This document shows, piece after piece, positions 35,829 to 44,081 of a stretch of DNA of 64,000 nt. The notes under the pieces were generated by a model. That model did no database searches. It was not told where the DNA came from and saw nothing but the letters and a program-made list of their open reading frames with translations. The translations under genes were made by a program, and so were the position numbers. Positions within the stretch are counted from its first letter, which is position 1; every line of letters begins with the position of its first letter. Origin of the DNA: Pseudomonas moorei (lineage in GTDB: Bacteria > Pseudomonadota > Gammaproteobacteria > Pseudomonadales > Pseudomonadaceae); assembly GCF_008801475.1 (NCBI RefSeq), contig NZ_VZPP01000017.1, forward strand, positions 62,001-126,000. Direction: 5' to 3'.

Positions 35829-35842
35829 ACAGCAGCGCCCCC

Positions 35843-35942
35843 CTGTAGGAGCGAGCCTGCTCGCGATGGTCGTGAACGATAACGCGGGGAACCTGATACC
35901 CCGCGGCGCCTTTGAGTTCATCGCGAGCAGGCTCGCTCCTAC
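35843..35942. repeat. REPIN after srkA
   Basis: CTGTAGGAGCGAGCCTGCTC and its exact inverse about 100 bp apart, with an internal GCGGGGAACCTGATACCCCGC hairpin between them. Confidence 0.88.
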
Positions 35943-36012
35943 ATCGATCAGCACATCAGGAAAAATCTCCTTACAATCCCCTCTTTGTTAGCTGCCTAAG
36001 CAAGGACTCTGC

Positions 36013-36900
36013 ATGCAAGCTGCCAACCTCCGTCGGGGGTACATCCTGGGCCTGAGTGCCTACATCATCTGGGGAATTTTCCCGCTCTACTTCAAAGCCA
36101 TCGCCAATGTGCCCGCCGTGGAGATCATCATCCACCGTGTGTTGTGGTCGGCGCTGTTCGGCTCTTTGCTGCTGATGGTCTGGAAACATCCGGGCTGGTG
36201 GCGCGAGTTACGGGAGAATCCGAAACGACTGGCGATCCTGGCCCTGAGCGGCACGCTGATCGCCGCCAACTGGCTGACGTATGTCTGGTCGGTGAATAAC
36301 GGACGCATGCTTGAAGCCAGCCTTGGCTATTACATCAACCCGCTGGTAAACGTGCTGCTGGGCATGTTGATCCTCGGCGAACGGCTACGGCGCATGCAGT
36401 GGATCGCCGTGGGTCTGGCGGCGATCGGTGTGGCGCAGCAGGTGTGGCAGGTAGGGAGCCTGCCGTGGGTGTCGCTGGTGTTGGCCCTGACCTTCGGTTG
36501 CTACGGGTTGATCCGCAAGCAGGCACCGGTCAAGGCATTGCCGGGGCTGGTGGTGGAAACCTGGATGCTGGTGCCGATTGCTGTCGCCTGGTTGCTGTTC
36601 AATCCGACCGCTGCGAGTACTCAACCTGAGTTCTGGACGACGTCCGAAGCCTGGTGGCTGGTCGCTGCCGGCCCGGTGACGCTGGTGCCGCTGGTCTGCT
36701 TCAACGCCGCTGCACGGCATTTGCCCTACACCACGCTGGGGTTTCTCCAGTACGTGGCACCGACATTGGTGTTGTTGCTGGCCGTGCTGCTGTTTGGCGA
36801 ACACCTGTCGTCGAGTACGTTGCTGGCCTTCATCTTTATCTGGGCCGGCCTGGCCGTTTACAGCGTCGACGCATGGTTCAGCCTGCGCCGCCGAGGCTGA
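36013..36900 (+). CDS. rarD: RarD-type EamA permease
   Basis: 295-residue inner-membrane protein with about ten hydrophobic helices. It starts RRGYILGLSAYIIWGIFPLY and carries EIIIHRVLWS, NWLTYVWSVNNGRMLEASLG and YYINPLVNVLLGMLILGERL, which are characteristic of the RarD branch of the EamA (drug/metabolite) transporter family. The substrate is unknown (RarD was named from chloramphenicol sensitivity). It follows a REPIN and is followed by a GC hairpin at 36,922. Confidence 0.9.
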   Translation: MQAANLRRGYILGLSAYIIWGIFPLYFKAIANVPAVEIIIHRVLWSALFGSLLLMVWKHPGWWRELRENPKRLAILALSGTLIAANWLTYVWSVNNGRMLEASLGYYINPLVNVLLGMLILGERLRRMQWIAVGLAAIGVAQQVWQVGSLPWVSLVLALTFGCYGLIRKQAPVKALPGLVVETWMLVPIAVAWLLFNPTAASTQPEFWTTSEAWWLVAAGPVTLVPLVCFNAAARHLPYTTLGFLQYVAPTLVLLLAVLLFGEHLSSSTLLAFIFIWAGLAVYSVDAWFSLRRRG

Positions 36901-36921
36901 TCAAAAAACGCACAAACCTCT

Positions 36922-36946
36922 GCAGGCCACGTCAACCGTGGCCTGC
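36922..36946 (+). terminator. hairpin after rarD
   Basis: Perfect 10-bp stem GCAGGCCACG/CGTGGCCTGC with TCAAC loop, 22 bp after the rarD stop. There is no clear T run, so it is a weak terminator or an mRNA end-protecting hairpin. Confidence 0.5.
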
Positions 36947-36963
36947 ATCGTTCCTTCCCAAGG

Positions 36964-37084
36964 TTATCCACAGCCTGATCCCCGGCGAATGTGCGCAAGT
37001 CGCTGAAACTGTTGGTTTTTTGATCAATTCCTGAAAAGCCTCGGCCGGCGTGGCCTGGCGGGCTGTCTCTACAGGTTATCCACA
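36964..37084. promoter_or_regulatory. pair of perfect DnaA boxes
   Basis: TTATCCACA, the high-affinity DnaA box, occurs at 36,964-36,972 and again at 37,076-37,084 in the same orientation, 112 bp apart, in the rarD-gcvR spacer. A related GGATAACC in the opposite sense lies near 37,103. Confidence 0.4.
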
Positions 37085-37115
37085 GGCAGGTGCACGTTTA
37101 ACTTGGATAACCCGA

Positions 37116-37634
37116 TCAAGGCTCACTGCGCAGCACCAACTCCACCATCAGATCGTCGGCCAGGGTTTCCAGGCGCGACTGCAATACATCCAGGGACAGG
37201 GTCAGCGGGACCGCGAGAATCGCTTCGGCGTGGAACAGCGGCTCACTGCTCATCGGTGCCGGCCGCACCTCAGTCACCAGCCGTTCCAGATTCACCCCCT
37301 GCTCACTCAACAGTCGAGTGATATCACGCACGATCCCCGGCCGGTCATTGCCTACCAGCTCCATGGCGATGGGTTTCCAGGTGCAGGATTGTTCGATGCC
37401 GCTTTCGGCGATCAAGACGCGAATGCCTTGGGCGGACAGGCCTTGCAGGGCATCGACCAACGCATCGTAGGCCTCTGCCGGCACGCCCACTCGAAGGATC
37501 CCGGCGAACTGCCCGGCCATGCGTGACATGCGGCTTTCCAGCCAGTTGCCGCCGTGCTCGGCAATGCATTGGGCAATGCGCTCGACCTGCCCTGGCTTGT
37601 CCGGTGCAAAAACGGTGAGTACGAGGTGGTCCAT
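37116..37634 (-). CDS. ACT-domain regulator, GcvR-like
   Basis: 172-residue protein made of two ACT domains (about 1-80 from HLVLTVFAPDKPGQVERIAQ, and 90-165 from MELVGNDRPGIVRDITRLLS). This is the layout of GcvR, the accessory repressor of the glycine cleavage system in enterobacteria, and of related ACT-ACT proteins in Pseudomonas. There is no DNA-binding domain, so it would act through a partner such as GcvA, which is not in the window. It is convergent with rarD and divergent from glcB. Confidence 0.8.
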   Translation of the reverse strand: MDHLVLTVFAPDKPGQVERIAQCIAEHGGNWLESRMSRMAGQFAGILRVGVPAEAYDALVDALQGLSAQGIRVLIAESGIEQSCTWKPIAMELVGNDRPGIVRDITRLLSEQGVNLERLVTEVRPAPMSSEPLFHAEAILAVPLTLSLDVLQSRLETLADDLMVELVLRSEP

Positions 37635-37716
37635 GGCGCAGCCCTCTGGTCATGACTTTTGTTATAGAAGACCAAGTATAGGCAAGGCACCGGAATCGGC
37701 TTGGCGCAGCTTTTCT

Positions 37717-37799
37717 GTGGCGAGGGAGCTTGCTCCCGCTCGACCGCGTTGCGGTCGTAAAAGCTTTGCAAGCAAGCGGGAGCAAGCTCCCTCGCCACC
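37717..37799. repeat. REPIN of the GTGGCGAGGGAGC class
   Basis: GTGGCGAGGGAGCTTGCTCC and its inverse at 37,780-37,799 bound an 83-bp element with an internal GACCGC/GCGGTC hairpin. Its heads differ from the other REPINs here, so it belongs to another subclass. Confidence 0.85.
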
Positions 37800-37938
37800 A
37801 AAAAACAAAGCCCCATAGCCGTGCATCAAAGATTATGTGTACAAGTTTTTATATTTAACTGGAACAATCTCATGGTTTTTTGAGAACATCCCGATCCCCG
37901 GCGTGACTGCAATGCGTCATGGGGTCGCAGAACGACGT

Positions 37939-37998
37939 AATTAGTCTAATTTTCACAAGCGCAATTCATCATGTAGTATGCCGCAGCGCGCACTACAT
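37939..37998 (+). promoter_or_regulatory. candidate glcB promoter with flanking inverted repeats
   Basis: TTCACA, 16 bases, TAGTAT gives a plausible -35/-10 pair at 37,952-37,979. Directly upstream is AATTAG-T-CTAATT, and ATGTAGT, 14 bases, ACTACAT overlaps the -10 and start site. The two repeats could be activator and repressor sites. Confidence 0.35.
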
Positions 37999-38199
37999 AA
38001 CGTTGGATCGATGTCTGCCTCAGGCGCAGTCGCATCCCTGAAAGCCCCGTCAGCACGGCCTCCGCGCCGTTGATTGGTCCCCACCCAGCCGTCAGAAATG
38101 GCATGTACTGGTCCCAGGGTTTGTGGTTTAAATGCCAAAGGCTTCATTGTTAAATTGAAGAGCTGAAAAGCGAAATAGCTGAGCAGAGTGAGGCAAGCA

Positions 38200-40377
38200 A
38201 TGACTGAACACGTTCAAGTCGGTGGCCTGCAGGTCGCCAAAGTCCTGTTCGACTTCGTGAACAACGAAGCCATTCCCGGTTCCGGCCTCACCGCCGATAC
38301 GTTCTGGGCCGGTGCCGACAAGGTCATTCATGACCTGGCGCCGAAGAACAAAGCCCTACTCGCCAAACGCGACGATCTCCAGGCTCGTATCGATGGCTGG
38401 CACCAATCCCGTGCCGGTCAGCCACACGACGCCGTGGCCTATAAAGCCTTCCTGCAAGACATCGGTTATCTGCTGCCAGAAGCAGCCGATTTCCAGGCAA
38501 CGACGCAAAATGTCGATGATGAAATCGCCCGCATGGCCGGCCCGCAACTCGTAGTGCCGGTGATGAACGCCCGTTTCGCGCTCAATGCTTCGAACGCCCG
38601 CTGGGGTTCGCTGTACGACGCGCTCTACGGCACCGACGCGATCAGCGAAGCTGACGGCGCGGAAAAAGGCAAAGGCTACAACAAGGTGCGCGGCGACAAG
38701 GTCATCGCCTTCGCCCGTGCCTTCCTCGACGAAGCGGCGCCATTGGCGGCCGGCTCCCACGTCGACTCCACCGGCTACAAAATCGTTGACGGCAAACTGG
38801 TCGTCGCCCTCAAAGGCGGCAGCAACACCGGCCTGCGCAACGATGCCCAGTTGATCGGCTTCCAGGGCGCTGCTTCGGCCCCCACCGCGATCCTGCTGAA
38901 AAACCACGGCCTGCATTTCGAAATCCAGGTCGATGCCAGCACCCCGGTCGGCCAGACCGATGCCGCCGGTGTCAAAGACATCCTGATGGAGGCGGCGCTG
39001 ACCACCATCATGGACTGCGAAGACTCCGTCGCTGCAGTCGATGCCGATGACAAAGTGGTGATCTACCGCAACTGGCTCGGCCTGATGAAGGGCGACCTGT
39101 CGGAAGAAGTCGCCAAGGGCGGCAAGACGTTTACCCGCACCATGAACGCCGACCGTACCTACACCGCCGTCGATGGCAGTGAACTGAGCCTGCACGGCCG
39201 TTCGTTGCTGTTCGTGCGCAACGTCGGTCACCTGATGACCATCGACGCGATCCTGGATAAAGACGGCAACGAAGTGCCGGAAGGTATCCTCGATGGCCTG
39301 GTCACTTGCCTGGCCGCGCTGCACAACCTGAACGGCAATACGTCGCGCAAAAACACCCGCACCGGTTCGATCTACATCGTCAAACCGAAAATGCACGGGC
39401 CGGAAGAAGCTGCATTCACCAACGAGCTGTTCGGTCGCATCGAAGACGTACTGGCCTTGCCACGCAACACCCTCAAAGTCGGGATCATGGACGAGGAGCG
39501 TCGTACCACGATCAACCTCAAGGCCTGCATCAAGGCGGCCAGCGAGCGCGTGGTGTTTATCAACACCGGCTTCCTCGACCGTACCGGTGACGAAATCCAC
39601 ACTTCCATGGAAGCCGGCCCGATGGTGCGCAAGGCCGACATGAAGGCGGAAAAATGGATTGGTGCCTATGAGAACTCCAACGTCGATATCGGCTTGAGCA
39701 CCGGCCTGCAGGGTCGCGCACAAATCGGTAAAGGCATGTGGGCCATGCCGGACCTGATGGCCGCGATGCTCGAACAGAAAATCGCTCATCCACTGGCCGG
39801 CGCCAACACCGCCTGGGTACCTTCGCCGACCGCCGCCGCCTTGCACGCACTGCATTACCACAAGGTTGACGTGTTCGCGCGCCAGGCCGAACTGGCCAAG
39901 CGTGCTCACGCCTCGGTGGACGACATCCTGACCATTCCGCTGGCGGTGAACCCGCAGTGGACCGCCGAGCAGATCAAGAACGAACTGGACAACAACGCCC
40001 AGGGCATTCTCGGTTACGTGGTGCGCTGGATCGACCAGGGCGTCGGCTGTTCGAAAGTGCCGGACATCAACGACGTCGGCTTGATGGAAGACCGTGCGAC
40101 GCTGCGTATTTCCAGCCAGCACATCGCCAACTGGCTGCGTCACGGTATCGTCACTCAAGAGCAAGTGATGGAAAGCCTCAAGCGCATGGCGCCGGTGGTG
40201 GACCGTCAGAACGCGGGTGATGCGCTGTACCGTCCGCTGGCACCGAACTTCGACAGCAACATCGCCTTCCAGGCCGCTGTCGAGCTGGTGATCGAAGGTA
40301 CCAAGCAACCGAACGGCTACACCGAGCCGGTCCTGCACCGTCGTCGTCGCGAGTTCAAGGCTGCCAATGGCCTGTAA
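38200..40377 (+). CDS. glcB: malate synthase G
   Basis: Condenses glyoxylate with acetyl-CoA to malate in the glyoxylate shunt and glycolate use. The 725-residue length fits the monomeric G isoform. Visible motifs include the Mg-binding EAALTTIMDCEDSVAAVDAD region, GRSLLFVRNVGHLM, IVKPKMHGPEEAAFT, GIMDEERRTT and the C-terminal DAL..RPLAP with the catalytic aspartate of the family. An in-frame GTG four codons earlier lies within the ribosome site (GTGAGG), so ATG 38,200 is preferred. No glc genes are adjacent, as is usual in Pseudomonas. A strong terminator follows. Confidence 0.96.
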   Translation: MTEHVQVGGLQVAKVLFDFVNNEAIPGSGLTADTFWAGADKVIHDLAPKNKALLAKRDDLQARIDGWHQSRAGQPHDAVAYKAFLQDIGYLLPEAADFQATTQNVDDEIARMAGPQLVVPVMNARFALNASNARWGSLYDALYGTDAISEADGAEKGKGYNKVRGDKVIAFARAFLDEAAPLAAGSHVDSTGYKIVDGKLVVALKGGSNTGLRNDAQLIGFQGAASAPTAILLKNHGLHFEIQVDASTPVGQTDAAGVKDILMEAALTTIMDCEDSVAAVDADDKVVIYRNWLGLMKGDLSEEVAKGGKTFTRTMNADRTYTAVDGSELSLHGRSLLFVRNVGHLMTIDAILDKDGNEVPEGILDGLVTCLAALHNLNGNTSRKNTRTGSIYIVKPKMHGPEEAAFTNELFGRIEDVLALPRNTLKVGIMDEERRTTINLKACIKAASERVVFINTGFLDRTGDEIHTSMEAGPMVRKADMKAEKWIGAYENSNVDIGLSTGLQGRAQIGKGMWAMPDLMAAMLEQKIAHPLAGANTAWVPSPTAAALHALHYHKVDVFARQAELAKRAHASVDDILTIPLAVNPQWTAEQIKNELDNNAQGILGYVVRWIDQGVGCSKVPDINDVGLMEDRATLRISSQHIANWLRHGIVTQEQVMESLKRMAPVVDRQNAGDALYRPLAPNFDSNIAFQAAVELVIEGTKQPNGYTEPVLHRRRREFKAANGL

Positions 40378-40397
40378 CTGAGCGTTTGCGCCGTACA

Positions 40398-40433
40398 AAA
40401 AAAGGCCCTGATCTTCGGATCAGGGCCTTTTTA
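40398..40433. terminator. bidirectional terminator after glcB
   Basis: Stem AAAGGCCCTGATC/GATCAGGGCCTTT with TTCG loop, flanked by A and T runs. A very stable intrinsic terminator 20 bp after the glcB stop. Confidence 0.93.
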
Positions 40434-40456
40434 TTCATGGGTGTCACCGCCTTCCC

Positions 40457-40543
40457 GCAGGAGCCGGCTTGCTGGCGATCCAGACGCAGCGGTGAATCAG
40501 GCAAAATATGTAATCGTTCGTCGCCAGCAAGCCGGCTCTACAG
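40457..40543. repeat. REPIN after glcB
   Basis: GCAGGAGCCGGCTTGCTGGC and its inverse (GTCGCCAGCAAGCCGGCTCT) about 45 bp apart, immediately before the end of the convergent response regulator gene. Confidence 0.82.
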
Positions 40544-40549
40544 GGGTGA

Positions 40550-40996
40550 CTAAGGCTCCATCCCCAGCTCATGCTTGACCAACTCCAGCAACTTGTCGCT
40601 ATCAATCGGCTTGAGCAGGAAATCCACCACGCTCAAATGCATCGCGGCGATGGCGTCTTTCACGTCGGCGTCCCCCGAGACGATGATGACCGGCATTGCC
40701 GCCCGCACCGATTCACGCACCCGGCGGATCAGATCCAGGCCGTCTATGTGGCCCATGCGCAAATCCGTGATCACCAGGCCAATCGCCGGTTTCTCTTCCA
40801 GCATCTTGAGTGCAGTCTCGCCACTGGCAGCGGTCAGGCAGCGAATCCCGTTGACCGCCAGAATCTCCGACAGCAATTCCCGGGCGTCTTTATCGTCATC
40901 GACAATCAGCACGCGCTGCGGCGGCAAGTCAGGTTCCAGCATGACGGCACTGAGCGCCTCGCGCTCGGCGTCACTCAAAATATCGTGGTCGGACAT
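40550..40996 (-). CDS. single-domain response regulator
   Basis: 148-residue protein with an N-terminal acidic extension of about 25 residues and one receiver domain. The acidic pocket (IVDDDKD, 31-37), phospho-acceptor D78 (LVITDLRM), S107 (IIVSGDAD) and K129 (FLLKPID) are all present, so it should be phosphorylated. There is no output domain, so it must work through a protein partner. No histidine kinase is adjacent; the divergent neighbour is the cNMP/CBS/DUF294 gene. Confidence 0.88.
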   Translation of the reverse strand: MSDHDILSDAEREALSAVMLEPDLPPQRVLIVDDDKDARELLSEILAVNGIRCLTAASGETALKMLEEKPAIGLVITDLRMGHIDGLDLIRRVRESVRAAMPVIIVSGDADVKDAIAAMHLSVVDFLLKPIDSDKLLELVKHELGMEP

Positions 40997-41204
40997 GGCT
41001 TTCTCTACATGTTCAGTTCAATTCCCTAGCACCGTGGTCAGACATCGCTAAGCAGACCTCCAATGTGCACTTCGTCGGATATTTTTCCAATAGGGGAACG
41101 GAGAGGTTTTTCGCACAATCGCGTAAGGCTTTTCCGACATTCCCTCTCACACATCACCTACCTAGACTTACGTCCAATGGGCACCCGGACCGCAGGGGCC
41201 GACC

Positions 41205-41264
41205 ATGACTGAGTCATCCGACGACAACAAATCCAAAAAAGACTGCGGTTATGGTTATGAGTAA
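41205..41264 (+). CDS. possible 19-residue leader peptide
   Basis: ATG 41,205, preceded by AGGGG, opens a 19-codon frame (MTESSDDNKSKKDCGYGYE) whose TAA at 41,262-41,264 overlaps the start of the DUF294 gene (ATG 41,257). The DUF294 gene itself has no good ribosome site, so translational coupling through this ORF would explain how it is translated. It could instead be a remnant of an upstream gene. Confidence 0.35.
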   Translation: MTESSDDNKSKKDCGYGYE

Positions 41265-43191
41265 AGCGGACGCCTTCACACAAGCAGGGAAAACGGCGGT
41301 GTTGCAAAACATCCAGGGCACCCTGCAATTTCTTCAGCGCTTCCCGCCCTTCAATCAGATGGAGCACGCGCACCTGGCGTACCTGGTTGAACAATGTCAG
41401 CTGCGTTTTTATGCGCCCGGCGAGAGCATCATCAAGCCTGCCGATGGCCCGGTTGAGCACTTTTACATCGTCAAGCAGGGTCGGGTCGTGGGCGAGCGTC
41501 CGCACACGGCCAAGGGCGGCACCGAAACGACCTTCGAGATCACCACCGGCGAGTGCTTTCCCCTCGCCGCGCTGCTGGGCGAACGGGCGACCCGTACCGA
41601 GCATCTGGCCGCCGAAGACACCTTTTGCCTACAGCTGAACAAGCTCGCCTTTATCAAACTGTTCGCCATTTCCAGCACCTTTCGCGACTTTGCCCTACGC
41701 GGCGTCAGCAGCCTGCTGGATCAGGTCAACCAGCAAGTCCAGCAAAAAGCCGTGGAAACCCTCGGCACCCAATACTCGCTTAACACCCGCCTCGGCGAAT
41801 TGGCCATGCGCCATCCGGTGACCTGCAACCCGATGACGCCCCTGCGCGAAGCCGTGACCCTGATGCACGAACAGCAGGTGGGCAGCATTGTGGTGGTCAA
41901 CGAGCAAAAGGCGCCGCTGGGGATTTTCACCCTGCGCGACTTGCGCCAGGTCGTGGCCAACGGCACGAATGACTTCAACGAAGCCATCGAACGGCACATG
42001 ACCCAGGCGCCGTTTTTCCTGTCGCCGGATCACAGCGCCTTCGATGCGGCCATCGCCATGACCGAACGCCACATCGCCCACGTCTGCCTGGTCAAGGATC
42101 AGCGTCTGTGTGGCGTGGTCTCGGAACGTGACCTGTTTTCCCTGCAACGGGTCGACCTGGTGCACCTGGCGCGCACCATTCGCAGCGCCCAGCGCGTGGA
42201 AAACCTGGTCACGCTACGCGGCGAGATCGGCCAACTGGTGGAACGCATGCTGGCCCACGGGGCGTCTTCAACCCAGATCACCCACATCATCACCCTGCTC
42301 AACGATCACACCGTGTGCCGAGTGATCGAATTGACCCTGGCCGAGAAAGGCGACCCGGGCATACCGTTCAGTTGGCTGTGCTTCGGCAGCGAAGGCCGCC
42401 GCGAACAAACCCTGCATACCGATCAGGACAACGGCATCATTTTTGAAGCGCGGGACGCCGCCCACGCCGCTGAGATCCGCGGCAAGTTGCTGCCCATCGC
42501 CCAACAGATCAACCAGAGCCTGGCCCTGTGCGGCTTCACCCTGTGCAAGGGCAACATCATGGCCGGCAACCCCGAACTGTGTTTGTCCCGAGCTGAATGG
42601 GCACGGCGCTTTGCTGCGTTTATCCGCGAGGCGACGCCTGAGAACCTGCTCGGTTCGAGCATCTATTTCGATTTGCGCGTGGTCTGGGGCAGCGAGCAAG
42701 GCTGCGAACAGTTGCGCCGCGCGATTCTCGATCAAGTCGGCGACAACCGCTTGTTCCAGCGCATGATGGCCGAGAACGCCCTGCGCAATCGTCCGCCCGT
42801 GGGCCGTTTCCGCGAGTTTGTCCTGGCCCGAAAAAATGGCGAGAAGGCCACCCTCGACCTGAAGGTTCAGGGCCTGACCCCGTTCGTCGACGGCGCACGA
42901 TTACTGGCATTGGCCAACGGCATCGAAGCCAACAATACCCTGGAGCGGTTTCGCCAGCTGGTCGACAAAGAGGTCATCGAGCCGCTGGACGGCGCAGCGT
43001 ATGAAGAGGCGTATCACTTCATCCAGCAAACCCGCATGCAGCAACACCAACTCCAGACCCGGGAGAATCTGCCCTACTCCAACCGCGTCGATCCGGACAG
43101 CCTCAATCATCTGGATCGACGGATCCTGCGTGAATCCCTGCGCCAGGCACAACGCCTGCAAAGCAGCCTGGCCCTGCGGTATCAGCTATGA
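41257..43191 (+). CDS. cNMP-binding/CBS/DUF294 nucleotidyltransferase-like protein
   Basis: 644-residue signalling protein with four parts: a cyclic-nucleotide-binding-type domain (about 25-140, FYAPGESIIKPADGPVEHFY), two CBS domains (about 170-300, MRHPVTCNPMTPLREAVTLM), a DUF294 nucleotidyltransferase-like domain (about 330-460, CFGSEGRREQTLHTDQDNG) and a C-terminal DUF294-associated helical domain. The GS-x9-DxD motif resembles PII-uridylyltransferase/GlnD-type enzymes, so nucleotide transfer to an unknown target is possible. In other pseudomonads this gene usually follows an acetate-type symporter; that transporter is absent here. ATG 41,251 two codons upstream is also possible. It overlaps the exonuclease gene by four bases. 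Confidence 0.86.
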   Translation: MSKADAFTQAGKTAVLQNIQGTLQFLQRFPPFNQMEHAHLAYLVEQCQLRFYAPGESIIKPADGPVEHFYIVKQGRVVGERPHTAKGGTETTFEITTGECFPLAALLGERATRTEHLAAEDTFCLQLNKLAFIKLFAISSTFRDFALRGVSSLLDQVNQQVQQKAVETLGTQYSLNTRLGELAMRHPVTCNPMTPLREAVTLMHEQQVGSIVVVNEQKAPLGIFTLRDLRQVVANGTNDFNEAIERHMTQAPFFLSPDHSAFDAAIAMTERHIAHVCLVKDQRLCGVVSERDLFSLQRVDLVHLARTIRSAQRVENLVTLRGEIGQLVERMLAHGASSTQITHIITLLNDHTVCRVIELTLAEKGDPGIPFSWLCFGSEGRREQTLHTDQDNGIIFEARDAAHAAEIRGKLLPIAQQINQSLALCGFTLCKGNIMAGNPELCLSRAEWARRFAAFIREATPENLLGSSIYFDLRVVWGSEQGCEQLRRAILDQVGDNRLFQRMMAENALRNRPPVGRFREFVLARKNGEKATLDLKVQGLTPFVDGARLLALANGIEANNTLERFRQLVDKEVIEPLDGAAYEEAYHFIQQTRMQQHQLQTRENLPYSNRVDPDSLNHLDRRILRESLRQAQRLQSSLALRYQL

Positions 43192-43895
43192 GCCTGTTTT
43201 CATGGCTGCGCCCGGCCGGCCCGATCCTGTCCGGGGAGCTGCAACAACGCCTGCAACGCTTGCCAACGCCCGCCGGACTGAGCGAGTGCAGCCTGCGCGA
43301 ACAGCGCTGGGTGGTACTCGACCTGGAGACCACCGGGCTGAACCTGAACAAGGACCGCGTGCTGTCCATCGGCGCGGTGGTGATCGAGGACGGCGCGATT
43401 GATTTCAGCCAGCAATTCGAACGCACCCTGCAGTGCGCCGAGGTCAAACTCGGCCCCAGCGTCTTGATCCACGGCATCGGTCCCAGCGCGATTGCCGCCG
43501 GCAGTGACCCGGCGCAGGCATTGGTCGAATTCATGGAGTTCGTCGGCGACAGCCCGATCCTGGCCTTTCATGCGCCTTTCGACCAACACATGCTCGGTCG
43601 CGCCTTGAAAGACCATCTGGGCTACAAGTTGCAGCATCCATTTCTGGATGTGGCGGACATCGCCCCGCTGCTGTGCCCGCAAGCCAACATCCGCGAAGGC
43701 GGACTGGACGAGTGGATCGACTGGTTCAAGCTCGAAGTCTTCGAACGCCACAACGCCAGCGCCGATGCCCTGGCCACCGCCGAATTGGCGCTGATCCTGT
43801 TCAGCCGGGCGCGGCAGCAGCAGATTCATAGCCCGTTGAATTTGCAGCAGCGCTTGAATCAGTGGAAGCGACGGCAGCACACACCGTCCTTCTGA
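43188..43895 (+). CDS. DEDDh 3'-5' exonuclease (DnaQ/PolC-like)
   Basis: 235-residue exonuclease of the DnaQ fold. The four acidic metal ligands and the base are visible: D45 and E47 (VLDLETTG), D132 (AFHAPFDQH), H188 and D193 (ERHNASADALAT). It overlaps the upstream DUF294 gene by an ATGA, implying a shared function, and the pair is commonly seen together in proteobacteria. Whether it acts on DNA, RNA or small oligonucleotides cannot be told; it is not the replicative DnaQ (no clamp-binding tail seen). Confidence 0.9.
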   Translation: MSLFSWLRPAGPILSGELQQRLQRLPTPAGLSECSLREQRWVVLDLETTGLNLNKDRVLSIGAVVIEDGAIDFSQQFERTLQCAEVKLGPSVLIHGIGPSAIAAGSDPAQALVEFMEFVGDSPILAFHAPFDQHMLGRALKDHLGYKLQHPFLDVADIAPLLCPQANIREGGLDEWIDWFKLEVFERHNASADALATAELALILFSRARQQQIHSPLNLQQRLNQWKRRQHTPSF

Positions 43896-43906
43896 TCTCC
43901 GGCCCC

Positions 43907-43975
43907 ATCGCGGGCAAGCCAAGCTCCCACAAGGTTACGCACAATCCCTGTGGAAGCGCGGCTTGCCCGCGATGA
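43907..43975. repeat. REPIN after the exonuclease gene
   Basis: CATCGCGGGCAAGCCAAGCT and its near-inverse (GGAAGCGCGGCTTGCCCGCG) bound a 69-bp element directly after the stop. Confidence 0.82.
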
Positions 43976-44036
43976 ACGATGACGCGGTCTCCCGACCAAT
44001 GCCAATTGCATTACCTCCCCCGCCTCTGACACAATC

Positions 44037-44055
44037 GCGAACCATTCTCGTTAGT
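44037..44055. promoter_or_regulatory. possible Fur box upstream of the FecI-type sigma gene
   Basis: The 19-mer GCGAACCATTCTCGTTAGT matches the Fur consensus at about 10 of 19 positions, concentrated in the outer and central bases, 27 bp before the start codon. Iron control of such sigma genes is the rule in Pseudomonas, but this match alone is modest. Confidence 0.4.
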
Positions 44056-44081
44056 TAATATTTCCCAATCGGTAATGCTAC

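Larger units (their letters stand above)
37635..38199. promoter_or_regulatory. gcvR-glcB spacer
   Basis: 565 bp without a gene. It holds a REPIN (37,717-37,799), then an AT-rich stretch, an inverted repeat AATTAG-T-CTAATT at 37,939-37,951 and a possible glcB promoter at 37,952-37,979. The remaining 220 bp to glcB would be a long leader with no structure I can name. Confidence 0.45.

Noticed and set aside
38356..40398. 680-codon open frame antisense to glcB
   Set aside because: It lies almost wholly opposite malate synthase G and starts in the glcB terminator region; no protein-like features.
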